Assembly: GCA_902564385.1 (NCBI GenBank)
Contig: CACFAT010000007.1
Coordinates: forward strand, 1 to 49,136
DNA: 49,136 bases
Reading direction: 5' to 3'
Source: an uncultured Pelagibacteraceae bacterium
Lineage (GTDB): Bacteria; Pseudomonadota; Alphaproteobacteria; Pelagibacterales; Pelagibacteraceae
Shown: piece by piece, positions 26,512 to 34,063 of the stretch
Position numbering within the stretch: the stretch's first letter is position 1
Layout: every line of letters starts with the position of its first letter
Position numbers and translations under genes: made by a program
The notes under the pieces: generated by a model
What the model was told of the DNA's origin: nothing
Database searches by the model: none
What the model saw: the letters and a program-made list of their open reading frames with translations, nothing else

Positions 26512-28589
26512 TATTTTAAAACTTCTCTTTTTCCAACATGGTTAGCTTTACTAACCTCACCATTTGTTTCCATTTGATCAATAATTCTTGCAGCTCTGTT
26601 GTATCCAATTTGCAATTTTCTTTGCAAAAATGAGGTAGATGCTTTTCTTTCTGATTTAATTATTTCCAATGCTTCATTGTACAATTCATCGGTATCAGAA
26701 TTATCTTTCATTTTTTCACCAATTTCCTTTTCGTCAGCAAAATTCAAAATTTCATCAACATAATCTGGCTCCGCTTGATTTCTTAAAAAGTTATTTACTT
26801 TATCTATCTCTATTTCTGATACATAAGGAGCATGTATTCTCGTAATTCTATTTGCAGAAGACATGTATAACATATCTCCTTTACCTAAAAGTTGCTCGGC
26901 ACCTTGTTCACCCAAAATTGTTCTACTATCAATTTTAGAAGTTACTTGGAATGAAATACGAGTAGGAAAGTTAGCCTTTATAGTTCCAGTTATAACGTCA
27001 ACACTTGGCCTCTGAGTTGCCATTATTATATGAATACCTGCCGCCCTCGCCATTTGCGATAATTTTTGAATATAATTTTCAATTTCTTTACCAGCTACCA
27101 ACATAAGATCGGACATTTCATCAACAATTACTACAATGTAAGGCATTTTAACTTTGTGTTTTTCATTATATCCGTCAATATTCCTAACACCCACTTTTGT
27201 CATTAACCTGTACCTGCTTTCCATTTCTTTTACTACCCAACCTAAAACAGACGCAGCTTTTTTAGCTTCAGTAATAACCGGACACAATAAATGAGGTATC
27301 CCTTCATAAGTTGAAAGTTCTAACATTTTCGGATCTATTAAAATGAACTTACATATTTCAGGCGTATGTTTATAAATGAGTGACAGGATAATTGTATTTA
27401 TGCATACTGATTTTCCTGAACCAGTGGTCCCTGCAATTAATAAATGAGGCATTGATCCTAAATCACTAGTTATGGGATCGCCAGATATACTTTTACCTAG
27501 AGCAATTGGTAATTTTATTTCTCTATTTTTAAAATTTTTATCTGAAATAATTTCCCTTAAAAAAACATTTTCTCTGGATATTTTAGGTAGTTCAATACCA
27601 ACAGTATTACTTCCAGGGATTGTTGCTATTCTTGCAGACTCTGAACTTGTATTTCTAGCAATATCCTCAGCTAAATTAATAATTTTGGAAACCTTTACTC
27701 CTGCTGCAGGCTCAAATTCATTTAAAGAAACAACAGGTCCATGACTTATTTTTTTTATTTTTCCCTCAACACCAAAATCAAGAAGTATTTTTTCTAATCC
27801 TTCAGCGTCTATTTTAATATCCTCATTTTTGTTTGAACTCTTTTCTGGTTTTTTTAAAAAATCAATTAAAGGTAATTTAATTTTAACATCATTTAAATTT
27901 GACTTGTTAATTGCAAATAAATCTTCTTGAATAGGAGTTTCTTTAACCTCTTCAACAATAGCACTTTCTTTAAAAGTACTTTCTTGATTAGTAGAATTAT
28001 TTTTTTTTGAAACTAAGATTTTTTTAATTAAAGTAAAAAAATTTAAAATGTGAGAAATTTTAAAATTACTACTTAGCAAAAAAAATAATAAAATTAAAAA
28101 TATCAATAAATAATAACTTAACATTTTATTAATTTGTAAAAAGTCTGCAATTATAGTCTCAGACATTAAATCTCCTACAAAACCATTATTTCCATTTATT
28201 ATTAACCAATGTGTTTCCTTATGGAAAATACCGAAGAAAAAAGTTGCGGTAATTATGTAAAGAATTATGAAAAAAATATTTTCGATTATAAATACCAATC
28301 TTTTATTAATTGTTATTGATAAACCAGTGAATAGTAATGAAAATGGAATTAAAAGTGAAATAATACCAATTGATTGAAAAAATAGATCAGCAACGAAACT
28401 TCCTCTGAAACCAAGGAAATTATTTATGCCCTGATTTTCTGGAAATATAAAATTCGGATCTTCTGGTGAATAGCTAATTAGAGATATAAAAAGCAACACA
28501 GAGATTACGATCAGAAATATACCAACAACTTCTGCTACTCTCTTTATAATAAAATCACTGATTTTACTGATATAATTTTTAATTATCAT
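26511..28589 (-). CDS. ftsK: DNA translocase FtsK
   Basis: A membrane-anchored, ATP-driven DNA pump that clears chromosome termini at division. The 692 residues start with four hydrophobic helices (to about residue 175). A short linker leads to the motor (residues about 255-610) with Walker A GTTGSGKSVCINT (Lys about 393), Walker B-like VVIVDEMSDLM and ATQRPSVDVITGTIKANFP. A C-terminal winged-helix gamma domain (SFLQRKLQIGYNRAARIIDQME) would bind KOPS sites. The linker is short compared with E. coli FtsK, as in other small genomes. Confidence 0.97.
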   Translation of the reverse strand: MIIKNYISKISDFIIKRVAEVVGIFLIVISVLLFISLISYSPEDPNFIFPENQGINNFLGFRGSFVADLFFQSIGIISLLIPFSLLFTGLSITINKRLVFIIENIFFIILYIITATFFFGIFHKETHWLIINGNNGFVGDLMSETIIADFLQINKMLSYYLLIFLILLFFLLSSNFKISHILNFFTLIKKILVSKKNNSTNQESTFKESAIVEEVKETPIQEDLFAINKSNLNDVKIKLPLIDFLKKPEKSSNKNEDIKIDAEGLEKILLDFGVEGKIKKISHGPVVSLNEFEPAAGVKVSKIINLAEDIARNTSSESARIATIPGSNTVGIELPKISRENVFLREIISDKNFKNREIKLPIALGKSISGDPITSDLGSMPHLLIAGTTGSGKSVCINTIILSLIYKHTPEICKFILIDPKMLELSTYEGIPHLLCPVITEAKKAASVLGWVVKEMESRYRLMTKVGVRNIDGYNEKHKVKMPYIVVIVDEMSDLMLVAGKEIENYIQKLSQMARAAGIHIIMATQRPSVDVITGTIKANFPTRISFQVTSKIDSRTILGEQGAEQLLGKGDMLYMSSANRITRIHAPYVSEIEIDKVNNFLRNQAEPDYVDEILNFADEKEIGEKMKDNSDTDELYNEALEIIKSERKASTSFLQRKLQIGYNRAARIIDQMETNGEVSKANHVGKREVLK

Positions 28590-28650
28590 GAATCAAAACT
28601 GCTTTTGTCACTTTGTATCATTTAATTTTTATTGTTAAAATTATTTTGTT

Positions 28651-29733
28651 ATGAAAATTTGTCTTATAGGCCTAAATTTAACCAATTTGATTCTTGCTAA
28701 GGTCTTAGAGGAAAAAAGACTCAATGTTGACATATACCTAAATAAAAAAATTCAAAAATCAAAAACAAATAGAACTATAGCTTTATCTAGCGAGAATTTC
28801 GATTATGTAAGGTTTTTTACAAAATTGAGTGTCATACCATGGAAAAATAAAGAAATTAAAATTTTTACAGAGGATTCTAATTCTAAAGAGATAATTAATT
28901 TTAATAACAAAAAAAAAGAAGTTTTTAATTTAATGCCCTATTCTAAATTAAATGAATTTTTTTTGAATGAAACAAGAAAATCAAAGTTTATAAAATTTCT
29001 TTATACAGATACCTCTAGCTCAGTAATTTTAAAAAAAATTAAAGATTATGACTTAGTAATCAACAGTGAAAATAAAAATTTTATCTCGGGGAAATTTTTT
29101 ACAAATAAAATTAGAAAAAATTATAGAAGTAGAGCATATACTTTTTTAATAAATCACAGAAGTAAAAATAATGATACAGCTATTCAAGTATTTACAAAAT
29201 ATGGACCTTTAGCATTTTTGCCATTATCTAGCACAAAAACTTCAATAGTTTTTTCTTACAAAGGAATGAAAATAAATGACAAAAAAATTTATAATATATT
29301 TAAAGAATATAATTCTTTCTATTCATTGAAAAAGATAAGTAAAATAGAAAAATTTGATCTAAGTTTTGAGATGCTTAGAAATTATACTCACGACAATATA
29401 CTTGCTTTTGGTGATTTAATACATCGTATCCATCCTCTTGCTGGACAAGGATTTAATATGACGATCAGAGATATTAAAATAGTTTCAAAAATAGTTAATG
29501 ATAAAATATCTTTAGGTCTTCCTATTGATTCTTCTGTTGCCCAAGATTTTCAGGACTCAACTAGACATCTAAATTACCTTTATGGAAAAGCAATTGATGG
29601 AATATATGAATTTTTTAAATTTGATAGCAAAGTCAATAATTCAATTTCAAAACCAGTATTTAAAATTTTAAACAAAAATTCTTTTTTTAAAAAGTATTCT
29701 AATATTTTATCTGATAAAGGATTAAATTTATAA
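28651..29733 (+). CDS. UbiH/UbiF/UbiI-type FAD monooxygenase with a degenerate dinucleotide-binding motif
   Basis: A 360-residue protein of the ubiquinone-ring hydroxylase family. The conserved FAD/NAD motif near the C-terminus is clear: ILAFGDLIHRIHPLAGQGFNMTIRD at about residues 250-275. The N-terminal R-T-I-A-L-S motif is also present. The first motif, usually GxGxxG, reads IGLNLTNLILAK here, so the second and third glycines are replaced. It may be a divergent Ubi hydroxylase that still binds FAD by the rest of the fold. It is divergent from ftsK. Only one base separates its stop from the convergent LonN gene. Confidence 0.82.
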   Translation: MKICLIGLNLTNLILAKVLEEKRLNVDIYLNKKIQKSKTNRTIALSSENFDYVRFFTKLSVIPWKNKEIKIFTEDSNSKEIINFNNKKKEVFNLMPYSKLNEFFLNETRKSKFIKFLYTDTSSSVILKKIKDYDLVINSENKNFISGKFFTNKIRKNYRSRAYTFLINHRSKNNDTAIQVFTKYGPLAFLPLSSTKTSIVFSYKGMKINDKKIYNIFKEYNSFYSLKKISKIEKFDLSFEMLRNYTHDNILAFGDLIHRIHPLAGQGFNMTIRDIKIVSKIVNDKISLGLPIDSSVAQDFQDSTRHLNYLYGKAIDGIYEFFKFDSKVNNSISKPVFKILNKNSFFKKYSNILSDKGLNL

Positions 29734-29734
29734 A

Positions 29735-30376
29735 TTACTGAAGTGTAGTATTTTCAAAGTCGTCTTTAATATAATTATTTAAAATTTGCTCCATTTTTTC
29801 TTTTCTAATATTTATATCAAGACTTTCTAATAATATTTGTTTTTCTTCTAATGAGAATGGTGAAGCCATTGATAAATCATTAAGAGTTTGGCTCATGTCT
29901 TTCTTTTCTAAATCTTTTAGGTTTACAACATATCCTTGTTTTTTAAAAAATTTTTTCATGTTCTCCATAATTAAGCTTAAGTCAGAAAAGTTAACTTCAT
30001 TACTTTTTTGCATTATATCTTTAGAAAAATTATCGTATTGAACATTGCACTCACGGTACATTTTGTCAGAATTTAATTCTGAGTTAATTTTGTATCTGCA
30101 AATCCCATTTAAAATAATAAGTATTCTACCGTCGTCCGTTTCATTAAAACTTGTGATTTTTCCAATACACCCTATTTCATATAAATCAGGTTTTTTCAAA
30201 GACCCAGTTTTTTTTGGCTGTATCATCCCAATCATTCTATGCTTTTTCATACTATCATTCACCATTTGTAAATATCGAGGCTCAAAAATGTTTAGGGGAA
30301 CAGTTGTTCCAGGAAACATTATAAAATTTGACAAAGGAAAAATTGGTATAGTTTTTGGTAGTTCTTCAAGTTTCAT
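29735..30376 (-). CDS. LON N-terminal (substrate-binding) domain protein, no protease domain
   Basis: A 213-residue protein made only of the Lon N-terminal domain: IPIFPLSNFIMFPGTTVPLNIFEPRYLQMV at the start, IGCIGKITSFNETDDGRILIILNG in the middle, and a helical C-terminal part. There is no AAA+ or Ser-Lys protease region. Such stand-alone proteins are common in alphaproteobacteria, where their exact role is unclear. It is convergent with the Ubi-type gene and divergent from tRNA-Gly. Confidence 0.9.
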   Translation of the reverse strand: MKLEELPKTIPIFPLSNFIMFPGTTVPLNIFEPRYLQMVNDSMKKHRMIGMIQPKKTGSLKKPDLYEIGCIGKITSFNETDDGRILIILNGICRYKINSELNSDKMYRECNVQYDNFSKDIMQKSNEVNFSDLSLIMENMKKFFKKQGYVVNLKDLEKKDMSQTLNDLSMASPFSLEEKQILLESLDINIRKEKMEQILNNYIKDDFENTTLQ

Positions 30377-30499
30377 AATACAATTATAATAATTCTTTTT
30401 AAAGTTACAACTAGACAGAATTGATTTGATAGTCGCATTTAATTATTTAATCACTTGATAAATTTAAAAAAAGCTTTTAATTTTATTATATAAGAATAT

Positions 30500-30574
30500 G
30501 CGGGCATAGCTCAGTGGTAGAGCGTCTCGTTGCCAACGAGAAGGTCGTGGGTTCGAGTCCCATTGCCCGCTCCA
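30500..30574 (+). tRNA. tRNA-Gly(GCC)
   Basis: A complete cloverleaf: acceptor GCGGGCA pairs with TGCCCGC, D-arm GCTC/GAGC, anticodon stem TCTCG/CGAGA around loop TTGCCAA (anticodon GCC), T-arm GTGGG-TTCGAGT-CCCAT, and discriminator T followed by encoded CCA. The next gene starts 10 bases after the CCA. A 48-base copy of the 3' part of this tRNA lies 1.57 kb downstream. Confidence 0.97.
30527..30574 (+). repeat. Left copy of the 48-bp tRNA-Gly 3' direct repeat (attL-like)
   Basis: The stretch from the anticodon stem to the CCA of tRNA-Gly is repeated at 32101-32148 with 46 of 48 identical bases. In this copy it is part of the intact tRNA, as expected at the side of an integrated element where the tRNA is kept functional. 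Confidence 0.85.
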
Positions 30575-30584
30575 AAAATTTATT

Positions 30585-31808
30585 GTGATTATAAAAAATT
30601 TAAGACAATTAATAAAATTAATATCAAATAATTACTTTATTAAATCAGAGAGTAAGGAAATTTTCGAAGAATATGAAATAATTATTCATGAAATTCTTAA
30701 AAAAAAAAAATGTAAATTCAAATTATCTGATAGTGATACTTTAAAAGAAGACAATTTATATATCACAATAGACCCTGCGATTTACAAGAAGTATAATAAT
30801 AAATTCAAAATTTTTCTATTTGTATTTACAACCATAAAAGACAATTCAAATTTACTTCTCTTGTATGAATATAGTAAAAATTTTAACAAAAAATCTACTT
30901 TAAAGTATAATGAAAAATTATTCGAAAAATTCATTTACAAATATCAATCAAATAACAAAGTTAGCGGTATCAATTATTTTTTAAGTTTTCTCTCTTTATT
31001 TCTTTATAGAACAAATAAAAAGAAATTTGCATTTAAAATTGAAAAATTTGTAACAAAGAATGGCAGATTACTGGGTAAAGCATATCAAAATAGATTTTTA
31101 AATGTAAATCCAACAGAAAATTTTACTAAAAAATTTGCAAAAAATTTAAAGATATTAAGTAATCAAAGATCAAAAAGAATTTACCAAAGTACATTAAATG
31201 CAAAACCAAATAAAATTTGGAGAAATAGATATTTTCAATTTTATCTAAACAATCAATATTTTGATTATATCGGTTCTTTAAAAGATAAAGTTATAATTAA
31301 TCTTGGAGTTGGAAGTGGATTTGAGATACCATTATTTTTGTCTACAAAACCGAGCATAATTTTAAATATTGATCCATCAGGAGATAAGCTCTTGGAACCC
31401 TATGTAAAATATTTTATTGATTTTATGCAAGATAAAACTGAAATAATTTATGATTTAGATTATTTATATGATGATAAACTAGTTTATGTTAAAGGTTTAA
31501 ATTCAAAGTGTATTGACTTTAAAACTATTTTAAATCGGTATAATTTTAAAAGTATTGACTATATTAAAAGCGATATCGAGGGATTTGAAACAAATTTGGT
31601 TAATGAACTTGATGAAGTAATTCATAAATATAGGCCAATTTTAGCGATATCCATCTATCATTTAGATGTTAAGAATATTGATATAAATATACAGTATGTT
31701 GATTTAATGGATAATCTAGTTAAAAAGTGTAAAAATTATAATTTTTACGTAAATCATTATTCATACCACAGGTCAGAAACAATTTTATACTGCATTCCAA
31801 AAAAATAA
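30585..31808 (+). CDS. FkbM-type SAM-dependent methyltransferase with a long N-terminal extension
   Basis: A 407-residue protein. The C-terminal part (about 235-407) has the SAM-binding strand VIINLGVGSGFEIPLF and the FkbM hallmarks IKSDIEGFETNLVNELDEVI and RPILAISIYH. The first 220 residues are lysine-rich, match no domain I recognise, and may choose the substrate. The start is GTG at 30585, only 10 bases past the tRNA-Gly CCA, so it may depend on the tRNA promoter. Very high A/T content and cargo position in a tRNA-flanked element suggest transfer. FkbM proteins often methylate sugars or glycolipids, so a surface-glycan role is possible but inferred. Confidence 0.82.
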   Translation: MIIKNLRQLIKLISNNYFIKSESKEIFEEYEIIIHEILKKKKCKFKLSDSDTLKEDNLYITIDPAIYKKYNNKFKIFLFVFTTIKDNSNLLLLYEYSKNFNKKSTLKYNEKLFEKFIYKYQSNNKVSGINYFLSFLSLFLYRTNKKKFAFKIEKFVTKNGRLLGKAYQNRFLNVNPTENFTKKFAKNLKILSNQRSKRIYQSTLNAKPNKIWRNRYFQFYLNNQYFDYIGSLKDKVIINLGVGSGFEIPLFLSTKPSIILNIDPSGDKLLEPYVKYFIDFMQDKTEIIYDLDYLYDDKLVYVKGLNSKCIDFKTILNRYNFKSIDYIKSDIEGFETNLVNELDEVIHKYRPILAISIYHLDVKNIDINIQYVDLMDNLVKKCKNYNFYVNHYSYHRSETILYCIPKK

Positions 31809-32100
31809 AAATTTTTACACCTACGACTAAGTAAACTAAAGATATACAGAAAGAGTAGAAGCAACCATTCTATATATTGGAAAGGTCGAACATCCTTTAT
31901 TAATTTTCACTGCAACAGTTTCTGGTACTTCCATTGAGTCAAGCTGACTCACTACGAACACATTGAACACAAACATTCTTGATTTGTTCTTGTCTGTTTG
32001 ATAACGTAGGATTAATTTAATAATGTCCGATTAAGATAGAATTTGTTGAATAGTAGAGAGAGGATTTAAGTAGAGCACGTTGGTCTTGATTACATAATTT
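31809..32100. other. 292-base stretch without a convincing gene; possible RNA or degraded sequence
   Basis: This gap is less A/T-rich than its neighbours (about one third G+C by my hand count). Two small hairpins are visible on the plus strand: AAAGG/CCTTT (31881-31898) and GAGTCA-AGC-TGACTC at about 31936-31950. On the minus strand a 46-codon frame runs from ATG 31976 to TAG at 31836 without interruption, but it has no recognisable family and no clear ribosome-binding site. The sequence AGTAGAGC near 32070 matches the D-arm end of the nearby tRNA-Gly, so the right end may hold a decayed tRNA 5' part. Confidence 0.4.
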
Positions 32101-32148
32101 TCGTTGCCAACGAGAAGGTCGTGGGCTCAAGTCCCATTGCCCGCTCCA
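32101..32148 (+). repeat. Right copy of the tRNA-Gly 3' direct repeat (attR-like tRNA remnant)
   Basis: Matches 30527-30574 at 46 of 48 positions; the differences are T-to-C at 32126 and G-to-A at 32129, both in the T-loop (TTCGAGT becomes CTCAAGT). It keeps anticodon stem-loop, variable loop, T-stem, acceptor 3' strand and CCA, but the 5' acceptor and D-arm are not present, so it cannot make a tRNA. The two T-loop changes suggest it is free of selection. Confidence 0.85.
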
Positions 32149-32164
32149 ATAAAGGAATGATATT

Positions 32165-32503
32165 ATGAGTGATTTAGCAAGTAAAAAATGTATCCCGTGC
32201 GAAGGCAACATCCCGCCATTTAATACAGAAGAAATTCATAAATATTTAAAACAAGTTGATGGATGGGAAGTTATAGAGGATAAAATTGATGGATTTCATT
32301 TAATAAAAAATTTTAAATTTGATGATTTTTTACAAAGTCAAGAATTTGTAAATAAAGTTGGTGAGATTGCCGAAGCAGAGGGACATCATCCTGATTTATG
32401 GTTTGGTTGGGGATATGCAAGAATTAAAATATTTACTCATGCAATTAAAGGTCTTGCTGAGAGTGATTTCATTTTAGCCGCTAAAATAGATAAGATAAAT
32501 TAA
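32165..32503 (+). CDS. phhB: Pterin-4a-carbinolamine dehydratase (4a-hydroxytetrahydrobiopterin dehydratase)
   Basis: A 112-residue protein of the PCD/DCoH family. The active-site region reads EAEGHHPDLWFGWGYARIKIFTHAIKGL, with the E-x-x-H-H-P and T-H residues that bind the pterin. An N-terminal segment with a CIPC pair precedes the WEV start of the fold. By family it dehydrates 4a-hydroxytetrahydropterins after aromatic hydroxylation; no phenylalanine hydroxylase is in the window. Its start lies 16 bases after the tRNA-Gly remnant. The stop and that of purH abut with no gap. Confidence 0.92.
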   Translation: MSDLASKKCIPCEGNIPPFNTEEIHKYLKQVDGWEVIEDKIDGFHLIKNFKFDDFLQSQEFVNKVGEIAEAEGHHPDLWFGWGYARIKIFTHAIKGLAESDFILAAKIDKIN

Positions 32504-34063
32504 CTAGTGATTGAAGTGTCTTGTTTTGGAAAATACTAAAATAGTATTTGTTTGGTTAGCAAATTTGATAATCTTTTTATCATTTTTTGAACCCGACGGT
32601 TGAATGACTGCTGAAATTCCTGCTTGTACCAATTTTTCTATACCATCTACAAACGGGAAAAACGCATCAGATGCTGCTAAGATTTCCTCACTATCGCTTA
32701 TTTTCTGAAACTTTTTCATTTTATCAATTGCTATTTTGCAACTATCTAACCTACTTGGTTGACCAGAACCTATGCCTATTGTCTTGTAATCTTTTGTAAT
32801 CACTATCGCATTCGATTTTACACTTCTGCATATATTAAATGCAAAAATAAGTTTGTTTAAAGTTTTATTTGTAGGTTTTAATTTTGATACAATTTTAAAA
32901 TCTTTCTTAGAAAAATGTTGAGTATCTGGATCTTGAACTAAAATAGTATTAAATTTATTCATAAAATTAAACTTAAAATTTTTTTCAACTTTACTCGAGT
33001 CAATTAACCTCAAGTTTTTTTTCTTTTTTAAAAGTTTGATTGATTTTTTATCAAATCCATTAGCAACTATGACTTCAAAAAATATTTTACTAATTTCTTT
33101 AGCTAAACTAATATTTAGTTTAAAGTTACATGATACAATACCACCGTATGCACTAATCGGGTCACTTTCTAGTGCCTCTTTAAAAGATTTGATTTTGTTT
33201 GGATTAATAGATACTCCACAAGGATTAGCATGCTTTATTATTGCTATACCTTTATTTTTTGGTAAGTTTTTAGAAATACTTAGAGCTGAATAAAGATCGT
33301 TATAGTTGTTGTAACTTAGTTGTTTTCCTCCGATTTGAATAATTTCCTGTTTGTTATTTTGTGAATATATTGCCGCTTTTTGATGAGGGTTTTCTCCATA
33401 TCTTGTCTTCTCAACTATTTTTCCAGAAAATATATTCTTGATTGGGAAAAGGTTTTTGGACTTTTGATTGAAATAATTAAAAATTTTTGATTCATAATAT
33501 GCTGTTTCCATAAATGCTTCTTCAGCTAATTTTTCTCTAAATTCTAAATTAGTCGATCCTCTATTTTTATTTAATTCAAAACTTAAATCTTCATACTGTT
33601 TTGGGTTACTTAGAATCACCACATCATTGTAATTTTTTGCAGCAGATCTGACCATTGTTGGTCCTCCAATATCTATATTTTCAATTATATTTTTTTGACT
33701 AGATTTACTTAATAAGACCTTTTCAAACGGATAAAAATTTATAACAACTAGGTCTATATTTTCATAATTGTTGATTTTCATTTCCTTTTGATGTTTTTTG
33801 TTCTGTCTAATATTCAAAATTCCAGAATGAATTTTTGGATGTAACGTTTTTACCCTTCCATCTAGCAACTCTTTTGAATTTGTAAATTTAGATACTTCTA
33901 AGCATTCAAAACCCAAACTTTTAATTTTTTTGTATGTACCACCTGAACTTATTATTTTTACTTTATATTTTTTTAATAAATTTAATAATGGTCTTAAATT
34001 AGATTTATCTGACAATGAAATTAAAGCAGTCTTAATTTTTATTGTATTTTTTCGAATGCCCAT
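32504..34063 (-). CDS. purH: Bifunctional AICAR transformylase / IMP cyclohydrolase
   Basis: Catalyses the last two steps of IMP synthesis. The 519 residues hold the N-terminal IMP cyclohydrolase (ALISLSDKSNLRPLL, SSGGTYKKIK, DGRVKTLHPKIHSGIL, VINFYPFE) and the C-terminal AICAR transformylase with the Lys-His pair in IIKHANPCGV and DAFFPFVDGIE near the end. Length is normal. The start overlaps the upstream heparinase-like gene by 25 bases. Confidence 0.97.
   Translation of the reverse strand: MGIRKNTIKIKTALISLSDKSNLRPLLNLLKKYKVKIISSGGTYKKIKSLGFECLEVSKFTNSKELLDGRVKTLHPKIHSGILNIRQNKKHQKEMKINNYENIDLVVINFYPFEKVLLSKSSQKNIIENIDIGGPTMVRSAAKNYNDVVILSNPKQYEDLSFELNKNRGSTNLEFREKLAEEAFMETAYYESKIFNYFNQKSKNLFPIKNIFSGKIVEKTRYGENPHQKAAIYSQNNKQEIIQIGGKQLSYNNYNDLYSALSISKNLPKNKGIAIIKHANPCGVSINPNKIKSFKEALESDPISAYGGIVSCNFKLNISLAKEISKIFFEVIVANGFDKKSIKLLKKKKNLRLIDSSKVEKNFKFNFMNKFNTILVQDPDTQHFSKKDFKIVSKLKPTNKTLNKLIFAFNICRSVKSNAIVITKDYKTIGIGSGQPSRLDSCKIAIDKMKKFQKISDSEEILAASDAFFPFVDGIEKLVQAGISAVIQPSGSKNDKKIIKFANQTNTILVFSKTRHFNH

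Larger units (their letters stand above)
30575..32100. mobile_element. Putative integrated element between duplicated tRNA-Gly ends
   Basis: Bases between the two 48-bp repeats. It carries one FkbM-type methyltransferase gene and a 290-base non-coding or degraded stretch. No integrase gene is present, so it would be a remnant, a non-autonomous cassette, or one half of a larger lost island. The call rests on the repeat, the tRNA junction and the accessory cargo. The alternative is an old tRNA duplication followed by decay. Confidence 0.6.

Noticed and set aside
28623-28643. TAATTTT/AAAATTA inverted repeat before the Ubi-type gene
   Set aside because: Only A/T pairs with a 7-base loop; expected by chance in DNA this AT-rich.
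31809-32100. tmRNA, RNase P RNA, SRP RNA or a group I intron in the tRNA-Gly element
   Set aside because: None of the conserved cores of these RNAs could be found on either strand.
32017-32211. 64-codon open frame on the minus strand over the tRNA remnant and the start of the pterin dehydratase gene
   Set aside because: It overlaps the tRNA-derived repeat and a well-supported gene on the other strand, and its peptide has no recognisable features.
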